Program-made: the position numbers and the translations under genes
DNA from: Glossina fuscipes
Taxonomy: Eukaryota; Arthropoda; Insecta; Diptera; Glossinidae
Direction of reading: 5' to 3'
Length of the DNA: 64,000 nt
Assembly: GCF_014805625.2 (NCBI RefSeq)
Contig: NW_023998630.1
Coordinates: 1,237,559-1,301,558, forward strand
Shown: in pieces, positions 35,181-48,559 of the stretch
How the letters are laid out: each line of letters begins with the position of its first letter
How positions within the stretch are numbered: the first letter of the stretch is position 1
The notes under the pieces: generated by a model
Seen by the model: the letters and a program-made list of their open reading frames with translations, nothing else
Databases searched by the model: none
Told to the model about the DNA's origin: nothing

Positions 35181-36695
35181 TTAGATAATCAGCTGTATGA
35201 AGGTGCAAGATGGCTTTGGCGGTTTTCGGAATATAATCGAAATTTATTTCTGGTAGCGAATCATATTTTGAGGCTACAGTTAAAATTTGAAGGCAGTTGA
35301 AAGCAATCCAAACCAACACAGTGAACGTCCAAAAAAAAAAAAAATTCACAGTTATACGATTATGCGACTATATTGCGAAACTCTTGCTTTTGGATCATCT
35401 AATATTTCCGCTCAAAATCGTCTTTTTATATCATATTCGCCCAGTTAGGAGAATCTTTAAGTAAATAAAAAACAGCGACAATGGCAATAAGTATTTATTA
35501 TGAAGAAGCCCACCAATTTTTATTCATCTTAAAAGATAGGCTTAACATCACGTATCTCCTTGTCTCTTAATATGTCATTACTGCCTCAAAACTTAACCTT
35601 GGAATAGGTATAATTTGACCCAACTATCTCTGTTAGGTTAAAAACACAGAATTAAGAGGTTTTTAATTTAATGCTTAAGGTATAATTTTTTCTTAATAAT
35701 GTCTTTCTATCTATCTATGTATACTTTGAAAATTAGCTGAATCAAACTAAAACTTCACCTATAAAATTTCAATTATTTTTAGTCTTCAAAATTACTTATG
35801 AGATGCTAGTACGTTCTATAATAATATGGTTTATAAAATTCTTTTGTAATAATATTTTGATTGCTACGCTCAATAATATACGCGAAACAAATGACCCTTT
35901 GCCTCTATTTGCATTAAAGGTCTGCACATGGTTGTTCATGAAATTTTTCCTTTTGTCATTCGCTAGCGCTTATTGCTGCGGTTTATTAGCGCAAATACAA
36001 CACAATGATTTACATTGCATATAATAATAAAATAGTAAAATAATTGAATTATGTGATATGTACAATATGTACAACTTTTTACTTACAATGCTCAAGAAAA
36101 CAAAAAAATCAAAGGTTCTACACGTAACGATTTATCAAGTGTACTTCTAATTTATGCTGAACACTGCTTAACAATGTTTAACTTTGCATAATTTTGACAT
36201 GTTTAAAAATGCTTAAAAATGTTTAACAATGTTTACCAATGTTTAACTTTGACGTGTTTAGCCTTGCTTGGATGAAACAACAAAATAAACAAGTAGAAGA
36301 ACAATAGAATTTATGGAACAACGAAATGAGTTGAATAGTATAGGATATAATAATAAAAAAGTGAAATAATTGAATCGAGTACTTTGAGATAACTTCATGC
36401 CGAATTTATTTCGAAATTAATTGTCTTGGCGAAAATCGCCGAGGTAGATAGTCGAAGTTCTACCCAAAAATTCTTCTCATTAAGAACGAAAACTTTCGTA
36501 TATGTGTATATATTATAAAAGAAATAAATATAAGACAATAGGATAATCATAATTATGATACTAATAACGACAATTACAACATCAAGCATAGCGCCACAAA
36601 TTATTAAACATTGCAATGTTGACAACAACAAAATAAATCAGCGAAAGGCATGTAGAAAGCATCAAACGGTCGCCAAAAACAACTTGCTATTAAAT
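35181..36695. other. No recognised gene; ATGTTTA simple repeat
   Basis: AT-rich spacer. At 36150-36260 the word AATGTTTAAC and near relatives recur about eight times, forming a degenerate simple repeat. No gene was found. Confidence 0.5.
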
Positions 36696-36840
36696 TGCAC
36701 GCAACAAACCAAAGCTAACTTACAAATGATGTTAACTGCTGTAGAAACCATCTCACACGATGTAACTATGGAATTTCGTTTGGAAAAGTGCAAAAACCTA
36801 AACTTCGTAGAAACGGAACTTATCGGAGATGTGACAATGC
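36696..36840 (+). mobile_element. LINE reverse transcriptase fragment (thumb-proximal)
   Basis: About 48 plus-strand codons fit the segment after the catalytic YADD box in many insect LINEs: 'LQMMLTAVETISHDVTMEFR' followed by 'LEKCKNLNF', matching the pattern L-x2-L-x3-V-x2-F-S-x-D-I-x-M-x-F-G-L-x-K-C. The reading frame stays open for 145 codons, but only this part is recognisable. It runs into a dispersed repeat on its right. Confidence 0.45.
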
Positions 36841-36889
36841 CAAGCAGCAATAATATACGAAATAAATACTGTTCATTGTATGTTTGTCT

Positions 36890-37345
36890 CTGCGAATTAC
36901 CAGTTACGTTTGCCTTGGGCAAACGCCCAGAAGGAAGCATCAAAGACCCCGTAAAGTATATATATTCTGCATCAAATTCTAAACCGATTTGACCATATCC
37001 GTCTGCGTGATGTCTATTAGAAAAATTCTCCTAAAAGTTCTTGCTCTATTGCACGCAAGTTGGTATTGAAAATAGGTCAGATCGGTCGAAGAAAAAGAAC
37101 ACGGCACTATGTAAACTGAAAACACCTCTGTTTTTCAAGGGGAATGAAAAATTGGTTTTTTGCTCGTTACTCATAAACTATAGCAAATAAATATATAAAA
37201 ATATTTTGAAAATAGAAGAATTCAAGTTCGCTCGATCCATATTATAGAGCATGAGAACTGTGCTGTTTTACTTGTTTTGCCTTTTTTGAAGTCAACGGTG
37301 ATGGGTATAAAAAATTCAGTCCCGACCGAATTTAATTTTCTTAGT
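36890..37345 (+). repeat. Dispersed non-coding repeat, family A, short copy
   Basis: The left part (GAAGGAAGCATCAAAGACCC, then AAGTATATATATTCT) matches the start of the 49665-50345 copy, and the right end (GGTGATGGGTATAAAAAATT, CGACCGAATTTAATTTTCTT) is the reverse complement of the start of the 39865-40655 copy. It gives one complete pair of ends for the family. Confidence 0.6.
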
Positions 37346-38455
37346 TGCTTTTTGCGTATTTAATGTAGGCAATCAATTACAAGCAGGTAGGATGTGCATC
37401 CTAATTTTGCTTTCCAACTAATACCCAAAGTTGCATCTTTTGAACTCAACAGGGTTCGGTAATGTTGATTTACCCTTTAAATATTTACAAAGTTTTAGGG
37501 GTGTTTTGGATTTGATTGTTTTCACACCCATATTGCAAACTTGATGATAAGGAATCCAAGTAAGGTTTCTTCACAACCATATTTGTGTTCCATATTCTAT
37601 GCAATATTATTTTGCGGCCGATCTGACAACCCGGGTCTGCGCTTTATCGCGTAAACAAGTTTATGTAGTATCAGAAAGTTCATTACAAACATTATTTATT
37701 TGCAATCTATCCAGTAAAGGTAATAAATAAATGTTACGATAACATGTTGTAAATAGTAAATGTTACGATAACGTGTTGTAAATAGTAAATGCTACGTCCA
37801 TTCAATGCGACCAATGTAAATATGCTGATGTAATGTTTAAATATATAAGACGAAACTATAAAAACTATAAAAATTTAAGAAATAATAATAAATTCATTTC
37901 AAAATGGACGATGTAGTAAGTAATGCCTGTCCAATCCCCTTGTTTCGTTAGATTCATCTATTGTGAAAGAGATTACCGAATCTTTCAACCTATTAAGAAA
38001 TTTTGAAGAGAAACGTTGAATTTGATTTTCAAACATAGGAGTTCAAGATAGTCTTGAATAGTTTGGTTATAGGCGAAGTTTGTCGTGCTAATAACTAGAC
38101 GAAGAATCTTCGATTCACATTTTTAATAGATTTATTCCCTAATATTACAAGTCAGGGAGTGAAATTGTAGCCTTTCCCTTTACATTGACAGACTTTAAAT
38201 GTTACGCCGTAGTATCCTAGAAAGTGTTCAAAAGATTGTTTACGTACTCTCTGTACTGTATGCAACGTTTCATACCAGCTACTAAACTATATTTATTTTT
38301 CTGTTTTCAACTTCGTTAACTAGCAATGGGTACAGGGATGAGAAAGGACTCTTTTGAAAAAGTCCTGTCTAACTTAGAATGTGGCTCGTGTATGCAATTT
38401 TAAGACTTTCTTTTGTAATATACGATCTTCGAATATTAAATTCAGTCTTCTCTCC
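37346..38455. other. No recognised gene; 33-bp tandem repeat
   Basis: AT-rich spacer. At about 37732-37798 a 33-bp unit (AAATGTTACGATAACATGTT and following bases) is present about two times. No gene was found. Confidence 0.5.
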
Positions 38456-39225
38456 CACCATGCCATTATACCCACCACCGTTATTCTAAAAAAGACAAAT
38501 GAACTAAAAGAACAAAATTTTCATGTTGTATAATATGAGAGGGGAGCGGCCGATTTTTTCGATTTTCAACATAAAAATTTTTGCCGTGTACACATGTGGA
38601 CGTTGTAGGCGTGTCCTTTAAAAAGGCTACCTCAATTCCAAATTCTTTGAGAAATTTGTAGACGATATCTTCACTTTCGCTAACGGGAAAATATTTGCCA
38701 CATATACAATAAAGTTGCGCCAACAGACGGATGGACATGTTTAGGTGAAATCCAAATTTGAAATTGGCCAAGAATTTGTATACTTTATGGGGTTTTTGAA
38801 GCTTGTTTCCGCGCGTTATAAAGATATTGAAAAAATAATTAAATCTTCATACACTATTATATTAAGTAGGCATGGTCAACGTATTTCATTTCTGTGCGCA
38901 AATGCTACAGCATCGACCATATGCGTTCAAATTTTTGGGCATTTATTTGCTATAGTTTGCGAGTAACGAGCAAAAAGCCAATTTCTCATTCCCTTTGAAA
39001 AACACAGGCGTTCTCAGTTTAAATGGTGTTGTGGGCATGTCATCCTTCGATCGATTTATTCCACTTTAAATACGTGAAAAAACTTCCATTGTTTCTGCAA
39101 AATTTGAAGTCAGTAGCTTAATTTTTGCGCTCAGGAGAATGTTTACAACAGACATTAAACCGACGGGCAGACAGAAGGCTAGTGTTGCCAAGAAAATCGA
39201 AAGATCAGAAAAATTGGGTATTGGG
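38456..39225 (-). repeat. Dispersed non-coding repeat, family A, reverse copy
   Basis: This shares ordered blocks with 39865-40655 in the same orientation: the start CCCACCACCGTTATTC, then AAAGTTGCGC, 'TGTTTAGGTGAAATCCAAAT' and 'ACTTTATGGGGTTT'. In both copies the minus strand happens to encode the same short peptide (ANFKFGFHLNM), which reflects shared ancestry, not a gene. Confidence 0.65.
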
Positions 39226-39864
39226 AGAAAGAAACTGAACGTTCCCCTAAAAATTTCCTAGGATTTCGTTTTAAACCTCTGCGAGTTTTAAAAAGCTGCT
39301 CCTGTAAAATTTGACTCGCTTTTACATGTAAACAGCACACTTTAAATTATATCTTCAAGAATCGAGTTGAAGAAAAAAACCAAATAATGGAAAGTGACAA
39401 CATCTCCTTATTGATTGGGCTCACAGCCACTAGGCTGTGGCGAGTCACTGACACTTTCTTTTTCTGCATTTCTTTCAGACCACCGTCGTGCTGAACGTAG
39501 AGCCAACATCCCTTTTGCGATTCATTGTCCTACTAGAAAAAAAATCAGTTTGACCACTCACCGCTTTGATTATGATATGTCTCTTCACTTGTTTGATTTT
39601 ATACAGCCGGGTATATTACAACAATTTTTTTAAAATTTTTCCTTAAAAGTTATTTAAAGAAAGCTACAACAATTTTTTTACTCTTTTTCATAATTGACAT
39701 TATGAAAAGCGTTAATATTTATGGCTGCGTTAACGATAAAGTTTGTAAAAGTTGAATGTATTACTTAATCTAAACGTAAAGTAAACTTAAGTTGCCAATA
39801 AAACCCTTTTCTCTTATGCCGCCATAAACACTTCGAATAATAAACAAGTAAGAAAATTAAATTC
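39226..39864. other. No recognised gene
   Basis: Spacer between two copies of the same repeat. A 72-codon plus-strand frame at 39415-39633 has no recognisable domain. Confidence 0.5.
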
Positions 39865-40655
39865 CGTCGGGACCGAATGTTTTATACCCATCACCATTAT
39901 CCCAAAAGAGACAACAGAAGTAAAAGAACGACATTATTTGTAGAGAGGGTGCAGCTGGTTTCTTCTATTTTCAAAATACAAGTTTTTGTCATATAGACAA
40001 ATTCTCTTGCAATTTTGTAGGCGATACCTTAATTTTCGCTAACGGGGGAATGTTTACCGCAAATATTATAAAGTTGCGCAAATAGACGAACAGGTAAACA
40101 TGTTTAGATGAAATCCAAATTTAAAATTGGCAAAGATTTTGTCTACTTTATGGGGTTTGTGAAGCTTGTTTCTGCGCCTCATAAAGGTACTGAAAAAACA
40201 ATTAAATTTCGCTACACTACAATACTGGGTAGGTTCCAGATTTGTACACAATCACTGCTATAACTCATGGGATATGCGTTCAATATTTTGCACATTTATT
40301 TACTACCGTTTATGAGCAATGAGCAAAAAACCAACGAAAACAGAGATGCTCTCAGATTACGGGGTTCTGTGGATGTATCCTTCCGACCGATTCAAACTGT
40401 TTTCAATACCAACCCGCGTGAAAGAATTTCCAACGGACCAAATTTGAAGTCGATAGCTTCAATTTTGCGGCCAGGAGAATATTTACATGACATATTATAC
40501 AGACATTACACAGACGGAAATCGATTTAGAATTTGATGCTGATCAAGAATATATACACTTTGTGCGGTCTCTGATGCCTCCATCTTGGCAAAGGTTTGCA
40601 AACGTTTCGACAAAATGAGTATACCCCTCATCCTTCGGTCATGGCTATAAAAAAA
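39865..40655 (-). repeat. Dispersed non-coding repeat, family A, reverse copy with both ends
   Basis: It begins with CGTCGGGACCGAATGTTTTA and 'TACCCATCACCATTATC' and ends with 'AAAATGAGTATACCCCTCAT' and 'CCTTCGGTCATGG'. Both boundary words are recognisable in other copies, so this is probably near full length (about 790 bp). No coding region is conserved. The type of element is unknown. Confidence 0.65.
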
Positions 40656-43589
40656 AAGAGAAGCCATATTGACCATTAATTTTCACAACTATTTTTTTCC
40701 ATAGTTATACAAGACATTTGGCACACAAGTCGGAGGTTTTGCAACGTTAAAATGAAGCTCAATTTACTTCCCTTACTGAAAAGCCATTAAACAGTTAAAA
40801 TGCAATCTTTCCCATAAGTCAGCTCAGTTGAGCGAATGAAGTGCCGGCACAAAGTCCGCCACGATTATCATCATGTCAAGGTGCCAAATAGTTAACGGAA
40901 AACCGATATGGTCGCTTGTTAAAGGCAAAAGATTATAACAATGCATTTCTGAGAGCAAATTTTGCATACCATAAATTTTTTTTTTTTTGTACATACATAT
41001 ATTTTTTCGCTTAACAGTGCACGTTTGAGATCTTGTTTTTATCGAAAAAAAGGCAAGAGAAGAAAGGAAAACAAAAAAACTTTTTTCTTTTCTTTCCTCT
41101 CTAACTCCCTTGAGTACACATCTGTATATGACTTGTTAACTTTGATTGTTTTATTCTTCAGAGCTGCCGCTTACTAAAGTCCAAGCGCGTCCCTGGTGGC
41201 CTCGTAAAAGCTTCAAACACGTCCATTGCTTGTAAAATATATTTTTGAAACTTTGTAGTTATTCTTCTACATTGAGTAAAGCAAAACAAATACAACGCTA
41301 TAAAGTTTAAAGTTTGAAGTTTCTTTCGCAACAATGAGTTCAACAGAAAAATTGTTATGGATTTCGTGTTAACATTATTAATGCACCAGTATAGATATTT
41401 TCAACAGTCTTTCTTTTTGATTTTATTTTTAGATTGCTTTATTGTCCGTTATTTTTTCTTTTCGCAAAATTTAGTGAACCCAATGGATTTCAGTTTTTAA
41501 TAGAAAAAAAAAAACCATTTTTCTTGTGAATTTTCTTATGAATTTTTAATTTATTAAAGTTGTCTTGTCTTCTTAATGTTAATACTTCATAAAGTTCGAT
41601 AAAAAAGAATGTCCTTTCTTCTTGAGTTAATTGCAGCTATTGTTTTCCGATTAAAGGAAAATCTTTCAAATTATTTTCAAGCCTTATTATTTTAAAGAAA
41701 TATATTATCGTTCCTTGTTCACGTGTTTATTTATTGTTTATTTATTTATTTATTTTTATTTAAAAAAAATGTACTTTCTACCTATCTTTTACGTCTTGCG
41801 ACTAGCTTCGTTTTTTTTCTTTTTTTTTTTTTCTATACTTTTCTTACAATTATAAATCTTCGTTGCGAGTACAAGTTTTTTCCTCAAAAGTTTCTTTCTT
41901 CCATATCACTAAATACTCATTCGAATTTTAAACACATAAACTTAAAACTAAGAGAAAAACAGTAAGAGGATGAGAAAATAGAGTAGCAGAAAAATGCTGG
42001 ACAGTGCAAATATTTCGTTTATTAAAACAGCTTTTAACATAATAAGACAAGAGCTTAAGGAAAGTTTTTAGAAAAAAAGAACTTGAAAAATTCAAAAAAA
42101 CTCTTCCAAAACAAATGAAACGTAAATAAGTTTCCGGTAAACTGGAGATCATTGAGTGCTTATCTAAAAAAGAAATGACCACAAAAAAAAATTTACTATC
42201 GTGGGCATTGTTTTAACGTATAAAAATTAAATGAAAACAATTTTAGATGAAACAAAAAAAAAAAAAAAAGTTTATTTAAGCTTTAAAGTTTACTTATCTT
42301 TCACCTCTATATTTAGCGTCCAAAATAAAAAATGAAAAAATAAGACTATAAGATCTCGTTTAACACTACATTGCCAGAGCAAGTCAACTTGATTCATTCA
42401 CGGGTCTATTCCTGTATGATGCTGAACACAGTGGACGGGTAAAAGAGGTGGATTGACCACAGGTCGGTCCTTAACTATCCATGTCAAATAAACTCGACCA
42501 TAACTGGAATATGTCATTCGAGAATAATTTTGCGATCGACGGCGCAGCGAGCCGGTTGAGGCATGCAGCTCAGTCGCTGCCGGAAGTCGAACGCAAAAAA
42601 CTGCCAAGCATATCCAGACACATCTAAGCTTTATATCTATCATAAACAAACTAGAAATGCAAAATAGCTGATAAGGTAAGTATGTCTTGTGGACATGTGT
42701 ACCACCACCTAAAAAAGAAAAAAAACAAAACTCAAACATGCTTTCGTTTTTAACACACTTCCTGTAAAGGGTGAGGTAATTCTAGATTTACTTCTTCATA
42801 TTTATAGATCACATAAATTGCTAAATTTGTCATGTTTACGATAATGTGTGCTGCAAAAAAAACTTCTATACGATTTGGTTTCCTCTTTGTCAGAAGAATT
42901 GTAAAACTACAGTTGCACGTTATTTAGGTGCCAAAGAGTAGTTTATGTTTTCTAGGCGGAAATGAGATTCGCCAAAATGTCACATTAAGGGTCCGCAAAA
43001 AATTCTTTCAAAATCGCAACTTCAATGACAAACGTAGTTGAGTGTTTGTCTAAAATATTTGTGCTGTGCTCTGCTTAGCTATATAAAGCTCAGAAATTAT
43101 TTTTTTGCTCGTGTCTTATTTGAAAAAATACTATCCAAAAACAAGGTAAAATCTTATAGTTAGGCGAAGCCAAGTATAAATGTATCATATCGCTTCTTTT
43201 CACACTGCTTTCATCGTACTATATCAGAAATTATACGTTATTGACTTTCAAAGACTTGCTATTCATGTGATGACGTATAAGCGTGTAAAACGTCGTCCAA
43301 GTTTAGTAAAGTTAATTTTTTTTGTCGAAGAACTTTTTATTCTTCTGTTTTCGTCATAAGAACGAAAAATTAAAACATGGGAAGAACTGACTATGGTAGA
43401 TATACATGTCAAATCGCGTATCAACTAAAAAAAAAGATTTTTCTACCATGTAAAGCGTTCATTTTATGGCAGCAAGTTGAAAAATGATCCCATCACGTTA
43501 ACGTTTTATTTACTCTGCCAAGGTGGAATTTTCGATTAATTCGGAAATTTTGCCTTCGCCGGAAATATTTTAAAAATTGTACATTTCTT
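40656..43589. other. No recognised gene
   Basis: AT-rich spacer with poly-T and poly-A blocks. A GC-richer patch at about 42420-42610 stands out; on the minus strand it gives a 113-codon frame without a recognisable domain, so I leave it unassigned. Confidence 0.45.
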
Positions 43590-43910
43590 TCGTTTGACGG
43601 GTTTCGTTGTGACGCTTTACATGAGAATAATCGGAAAAAATTATCCGATACGACCCATTTTCAATGAAGTTTGTCTTTGAGCCGAAATTTGTAAGTGCAC
43701 AAAACTTCGTCAAGATATCTCAAAATATATTCAAAATTATCTCAATCTGATGATTGAACACAAAAATAGATGAGTAGGCATCAGGCGAACGCACGTACTC
43801 AAATTGAGTCGGAATATGATACTTAATGGTTGAGTCAAAACTGAATCTATCTCTGTTGTTACTTCTGCATACATCCGCAAAAACTTAACAAATCATTTCA
43901 CTGTAACTGG
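43590..43910 (+). repeat. Dispersed non-coding repeat, family B, copy 2
   Basis: It matches 20880-21340 in the same orientation through CGACCCATTTTCAATGAAGT, 'AATTTGTAAGTGCACAAAAC' and 'GGCATCAGGCGAACGCACG'. It is more diverged than the family A copies are from each other. Confidence 0.45.
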
Positions 43911-45119
43911 GTAAGAATATTTATACTATAATTGTTTTGCACTAGTTTACTCAGTCCTGTAGAATTTTTTCAATAAAAATGTATTGTCTCAATAAAAACG
44001 AGTGACGCCGCGCCGTTCACAATAATACGCTTAACAGGCCATCTTCGCAAGGGTAACCCTCTCATTTTTAATTACAATAGTACGTGGGAATGTGACTACT
44101 TATTGTTTCCGAGAAGCAACGAATGCTATGGTACAGTTTAATTTTGATACGCGTCATTCATGGTTTTCATTTATGTGCTTGTTCTTTTGGGCGGGAAATG
44201 AACAGATTTTATTTTTTATTTAGACATTGTATTATTAAGTGTTTGTTGATGGAAAACTAAAACCTTAGCTTTCTCCAATAAGAGTTTTTCTTTAGGTCAG
44301 CCTCGGGACAGACGCATCGATAGAGACTATCAAATGATAAAATCACTACAAACAGAAAACTGTAAGATATAAACACAACGATAAAGATAGAGCGTGCTCT
44401 AAATCGCATCGGCGTTTTCAATTTGATTTTGGTAACCTGAAGTAATTTCAAATTTTTATAGTTTAAACTTAATGAATTTAAAAAAAAAAGACGGTCGCCA
44501 GTAAAATAATAAAATTTATGAGAAATTTATTAGCCCATGATATAGATGATAGAGATTTGTTGGCAAAGTTATATAAGTCGACATCATTGATTTTATTTTT
44601 CTTTGGCATTTATTAAAAGATAAAATTGAAGTCAAACAATCGAACATATCAAAGTAGAAAAATGGTTAATATGTCTTTGAACATACCATTAGAAAAGTGA
44701 GCGCGTGCTGCTGAGGCTTGCGAACGAGACATTCATTTCTGTAATATAAATTTCACGTAAGTACCTTGTCACTACATTTTATTAAAGTGAAAATTTTATT
44801 CCTCGTCGAATAACTAATGTGCGCATTTTGGTACACCCTCTGTAATTATATAGCATTATAGTATATTTCTTCAGTTTTTGAAGCATTTGCCGTATACGGT
44901 TTACAAAGGTGAAAGCGCAAGAAAATTTTAAAATTTATTCAAAATATTCAAATAAATCTTGGTTTCTAAGCGACAGTTTTTAAAGTATATCTACGTACAT
45001 AGCAACACGTACACAAAGTGAAGTAAAAAATTTAAGTCATGACAAACGCTAAATAACATGTGGAGGTGTAAACAATTTTTGGTTGTATACAAAATTTGAT
45101 AACTTTTTGTCCTTTTTTT
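43911..45119. other. No recognised gene
   Basis: AT-rich spacer up to the assembly gap. No coding region, RNA gene or complete transposon was found. Confidence 0.5.
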
Positions 45120-45219
45120 NNNNNNNNNNNNNNNNNNNNNNNNNNNNNNNNNNNNNNNNNNNNNNNNNNNNNNNNNNNNNNNNNNNNNNNNNNNNNNNNN
45201 NNNNNNNNNNNNNNNNNNN
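45120..45219. other. Assembly gap, 100 N
   Basis: Exactly 100 N characters, the conventional length for a gap of unknown size. Poly-T precedes it and an AG microsatellite follows it, so low-complexity sequence probably broke the assembly. Features across it should not be joined. Confidence 0.98.
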
Positions 45220-45251
45220 TTGCTTTCTGCTAGATAGGTAGATAGAGATAA

Positions 45252-45273
45252 AGAGAGAGAGAGAGAGAGAGAG
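45252..45273. repeat. (AG)n microsatellite
   Basis: About 11 AG dinucleotides in an uninterrupted run next to the gap. Confidence 0.9.
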
Positions 45274-47141
45274 TCCATAAGGGGATGCTGACGTATTAAA
45301 ATGTTAATAAAAGTGTTTACCATATCTAAGGTTAAATTTTTATGATTACCTGTATTACGGGAGTAATAATAATAAAAAATTTTCCTTTTTTTTTCAAAGA
45401 GTTTTTTAAGTTACTTCATTTATTTATGACCATTATGGGCAGTGGATATTAACGAGTGGTTTAAAATTATATAACCGCCACACCATATGCGTACATTTCA
45501 TTGAATACGTAAGAGAGCCCAAGTGTAAGAATTCCTTCCAATAAATGTAATACAATATGAAATAATTGGAAAAATTAACAGTATTTCAGGGGCAAATTCA
45601 TCATTGGAACACCAGGGGTCAGCAAGGGCCAAGCCAAACACAGCTTCATCTAATAAAATTTAAAAATAAAATTTTAAAATTTAAAACACTGAACATTATA
45701 TAAGTTCTTAAGTCGTAGGTTCTCTTTTATAGGTTCTCTTTTATATGGGAACGGTCTCAAAATGGAGACCGACGTTGTTCAAATTTAGTAAATTTTATTT
45801 TCTTATCAGCGAATTTATTATCGATGAAATGTTTCCATCATAAAGTAGCACTTTTGTTGCCACGTAAAAGCACATTTTTCACGAGAAATTTTATCTGAAT
45901 TGAGGTCCAATCCACAGTTCAAATTTTATGTCAAATAACAACAATAAGGGTCAATTAATTGGCATAAAATGTTAAAAATTAAATTTTTTAACCATATGTT
46001 GGTTTACGTTTCGTGGGGCTGTAGGGGAAGCGATTCAAAAAATTGCCCATCTGGTCCATAACTTTCACATCAACGTATTATGGCGAAATATAGTAGAGTG
46101 ATGTTTCAGAATAAAGAAAGAAAAAGAAATTCTGAATCTTCCGATATAGTGAAAGATGGATATATCTGAAACATCCCGTATAAAGAATAATAGCTCCATT
46201 GCTTAAAACTGCCCTCCCCGATTGGGTCGTTAACTACAAGACTACTACAAGCAAGACTACATCTTTATTAGAGGATCCCTGCTATGCGATAATGTTTTTG
46301 AATGCTATTTTAGTTCGCTCGACTTCTGGCTTAACTTGATCACGAAGTCACATCCGACGCTGATCTTCGAATATGTGCTGGTTTACAGTGCAGCAAATCT
46401 CGCAGACAGTTAGTAGTTTACGTGCTAAGTGATCCTGTTCAACTCCGTAGACGTTCAAAATCAATTGACCGCCGTCAGTTGGCGATGAATTTCTTCTTTT
46501 GCTCATCAGTTTGAATGAATTTTTCGTTTTGATGGGAACGTGCACTTGTAAGCTTCTGCACGAATGAAGTAAACACATGTGTTCATAAAAACTTGCAGTG
46601 TTTACCTGTGAGCCGTGAAATACACACATACTTTTCATTATAAATAGATTAATCATCTAAACATATTGAAACGCTGGCACGCTAGAAACAATAGTAATGT
46701 TAGTAATGTTTAGGTGACTTCTTTCTAGCTTTCTAATATTTGATAGTTTGGCACCCGATCACTCTGGCTCATAGGCGACTCCTATTGAAAACGGATTGGA
46801 TCGGGCCACCTTTACTGACGCTACGCTGAAAATTTCTTTTTATGAAAAAATTTGCAATTTGCAAAACATCTCAACACATGTCGCCAATTAATAGTGTTTC
46901 GGCATGCTAATGTCCTATGAAGAATTCAGACTGAGAAGGCTAAGGTTTGAGCCTGGCACCAGTAAACCTTAATACGGCAAAAAGCCTCAAATTTTTATAT
47001 ATCTATCTTTTGGACCCTACTCCACGTAAAGTCCGTGTCTTAAGAGAGAAGAAGACTAAGCGTTTGATTTTATACCCACCACCGTAAAATGGAGATACAC
47101 TGATTTTGCTTTTTTTCATAATGTACGTATTACCCAAAAGG
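45274..47141. other. No recognised gene
   Basis: AT-rich spacer. A minus-strand frame of 102 codons at 46348-46656 contains a plausible-looking stretch ('GQLILNVYGVEQDHLARKLL'), but no family could be named and downstream frames are closed. A repeat-like end (TATACCCACCACCGTAAAAT) lies near 47070. Confidence 0.4.
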
Positions 47142-47470
47142 GAATAAGCGCATATTCGTTCTCAATTATTCTACAGGTCTTTGTAAAAAAGCCATCGATG
47201 CGAGATTTGTATACAAATTCCAACCATCTGAGAAAATACAAATTCCATACAATTGAGAATGTTTGAATAAATTGCTTCACAGGTATTGTGCCGTTTTACA
47301 AGAATAAGCGTACACAATTATCAAGAATTTTGCATGTATTGTGCCGATTTTGAGAATAAGCGCATATTCGTTCTCAATAATTCAACAGGTCTTTGTAAAA
47401 AAGCAACAAATTCCAACCATCTGAGAAAATACAAATTCCATACAATTGGGAATGTTTGAATAAATTTGTT
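47142..47470. repeat. 211-bp imperfect tandem duplication
   Basis: GAATAAGCGCATATTCGTTC at 47142 recurs at 47353, followed in both copies by CAGGTCTTTGTAAAAAAGC and CCATCTGAGAAAATACAAAT. A shorter variant of the start lies near 47300. Copy 2 has lost a short segment after AAAAAAGC. Confidence 0.8.
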
Positions 47471-47586
47471 TAGTCAGAAAGTAATCCTACCGGTGTTTGT
47501 ATAAAATGTTGGGAAAATGTAACTTTCCATAACCAAAATCATAACCAAAACATTACATATAAAAACGTTTATAAACATTTTTAAAC

Positions 47587-47805
47587 ATGAACCGAACTTG
47601 CAGAGTGGTTTCAAACAAGAATTTAAATCGCGAGTATCGTAGACAATTAATAGATCCATACATGGGAATTTTAACACAGCCATCTAAATTGAATATGGGT
47701 GTTGAAATGTCCAGTTTCCCAAATTTTCGGTTTATAGTGAACTGCTTTATAGCGACTGTTGTCATTGTCCTTATATTCAATCTACTCTTACGCTTTGCCA
47801 TTTAA
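47587..47805 (+). CDS. Possible small single-pass membrane protein, 72 aa
   Basis: The frame starts at an ATG preceded by AAAC, a reasonable animal start context, and encodes a basic N-terminal half ('NRTCRVVSNKNLNREYRRQL') and a C-terminal hydrophobic segment at about residues 49-71 ('FIVNCFIATVVIVLIFNLLL'), followed by Arg-Phe-Ala-Ile and a stop. That layout fits a tail-anchored membrane microprotein. No homologue is recognised. The opposite strand is also open over this interval (82 codons at 47553-47801), which weakens the case, as it suggests a chance stop-free stretch. Neighbours give no support: a tandem repeat upstream and a pseudogene downstream. Confidence 0.25.
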   Translation: MNRTCRVVSNKNLNREYRRQLIDPYMGILTQPSKLNMGVEMSSFPNFRFIVNCFIATVVIVLIFNLLLRFAI

Positions 47806-48555
47806 ATGCATGAAAAGCGTCAGCGGTCTCATTAAGCATAAATAAGGACTTTATTTAGATTTTTGAAAAGTTAATTTAATAACCTTTGAATATATCAGCG
47901 CATCTTTCGACCTATTCATCTCACGATTGGATACCCTGACATTTCATACGGTGTCGTCAACCATTTTCCTACTTCATAAAAAGACACAAATCGTTGCTGC
48001 AATGCTTCCTGGATTATTTAATAACATTTTATTTGTGTTTCATAGAATTAAACTTTTTATGATCTTTATTTTACGAGTTCAAATCTAAAATACATTTTTT
48101 TTTGGATTTTTTCCTTTTTAAGAGAAAATTTATTTCAACCATTAGACGTTTTGTTGCATTTAAAATTTATTTAATTGGAAGTGAATTTATAGTGGTTGTT
48201 TTACGATAGTCATCAAAAGGCGAACCTCACTTATCTATCACGTAGCAGGCAAAGCTTTCATGTACATAAGCACGTAATTTCCAGGAATTGTCATCGCACA
48301 TCTTGAGGCGCTTTTATGTTGGCCCCTTCTTTTTTTCATCAACGTAACAGGGGTTAGTTAACAATTTATCAATTTCCGCCGTAACTTGCGTGAATAGCCT
48401 CCTATTTTGATACGCTGATCATTTCTCATCCATCATTTCTAATCCGATGTTCGGCGCCATCAGTAATGCTATGGACGTGTTTGCTAAATCTATTTCGGGG
48501 AATTTTATGATGTACATATATTTATTTATTTGCATACGTGTATACATATGTGTGC
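47806..48555. other. No recognised gene
   Basis: AT-rich spacer between the small frame and the muskelin fragment. No coding region was found. Confidence 0.5.
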
Positions 48556-48559
48556 GCTA

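Noticed and set aside
38481..38771. 96-codon minus-strand frame sharing a peptide with another frame at 40066-40251
   Set aside because: Both lie inside copies of the same dispersed repeat and the shared frame is not preserved elsewhere.
42398..42739. 113-codon minus-strand frame in a GC-richer patch
   Set aside because: No domain, an abrupt composition change and no splice sites that make sense. It could be a transposon piece, but nothing identifies it.
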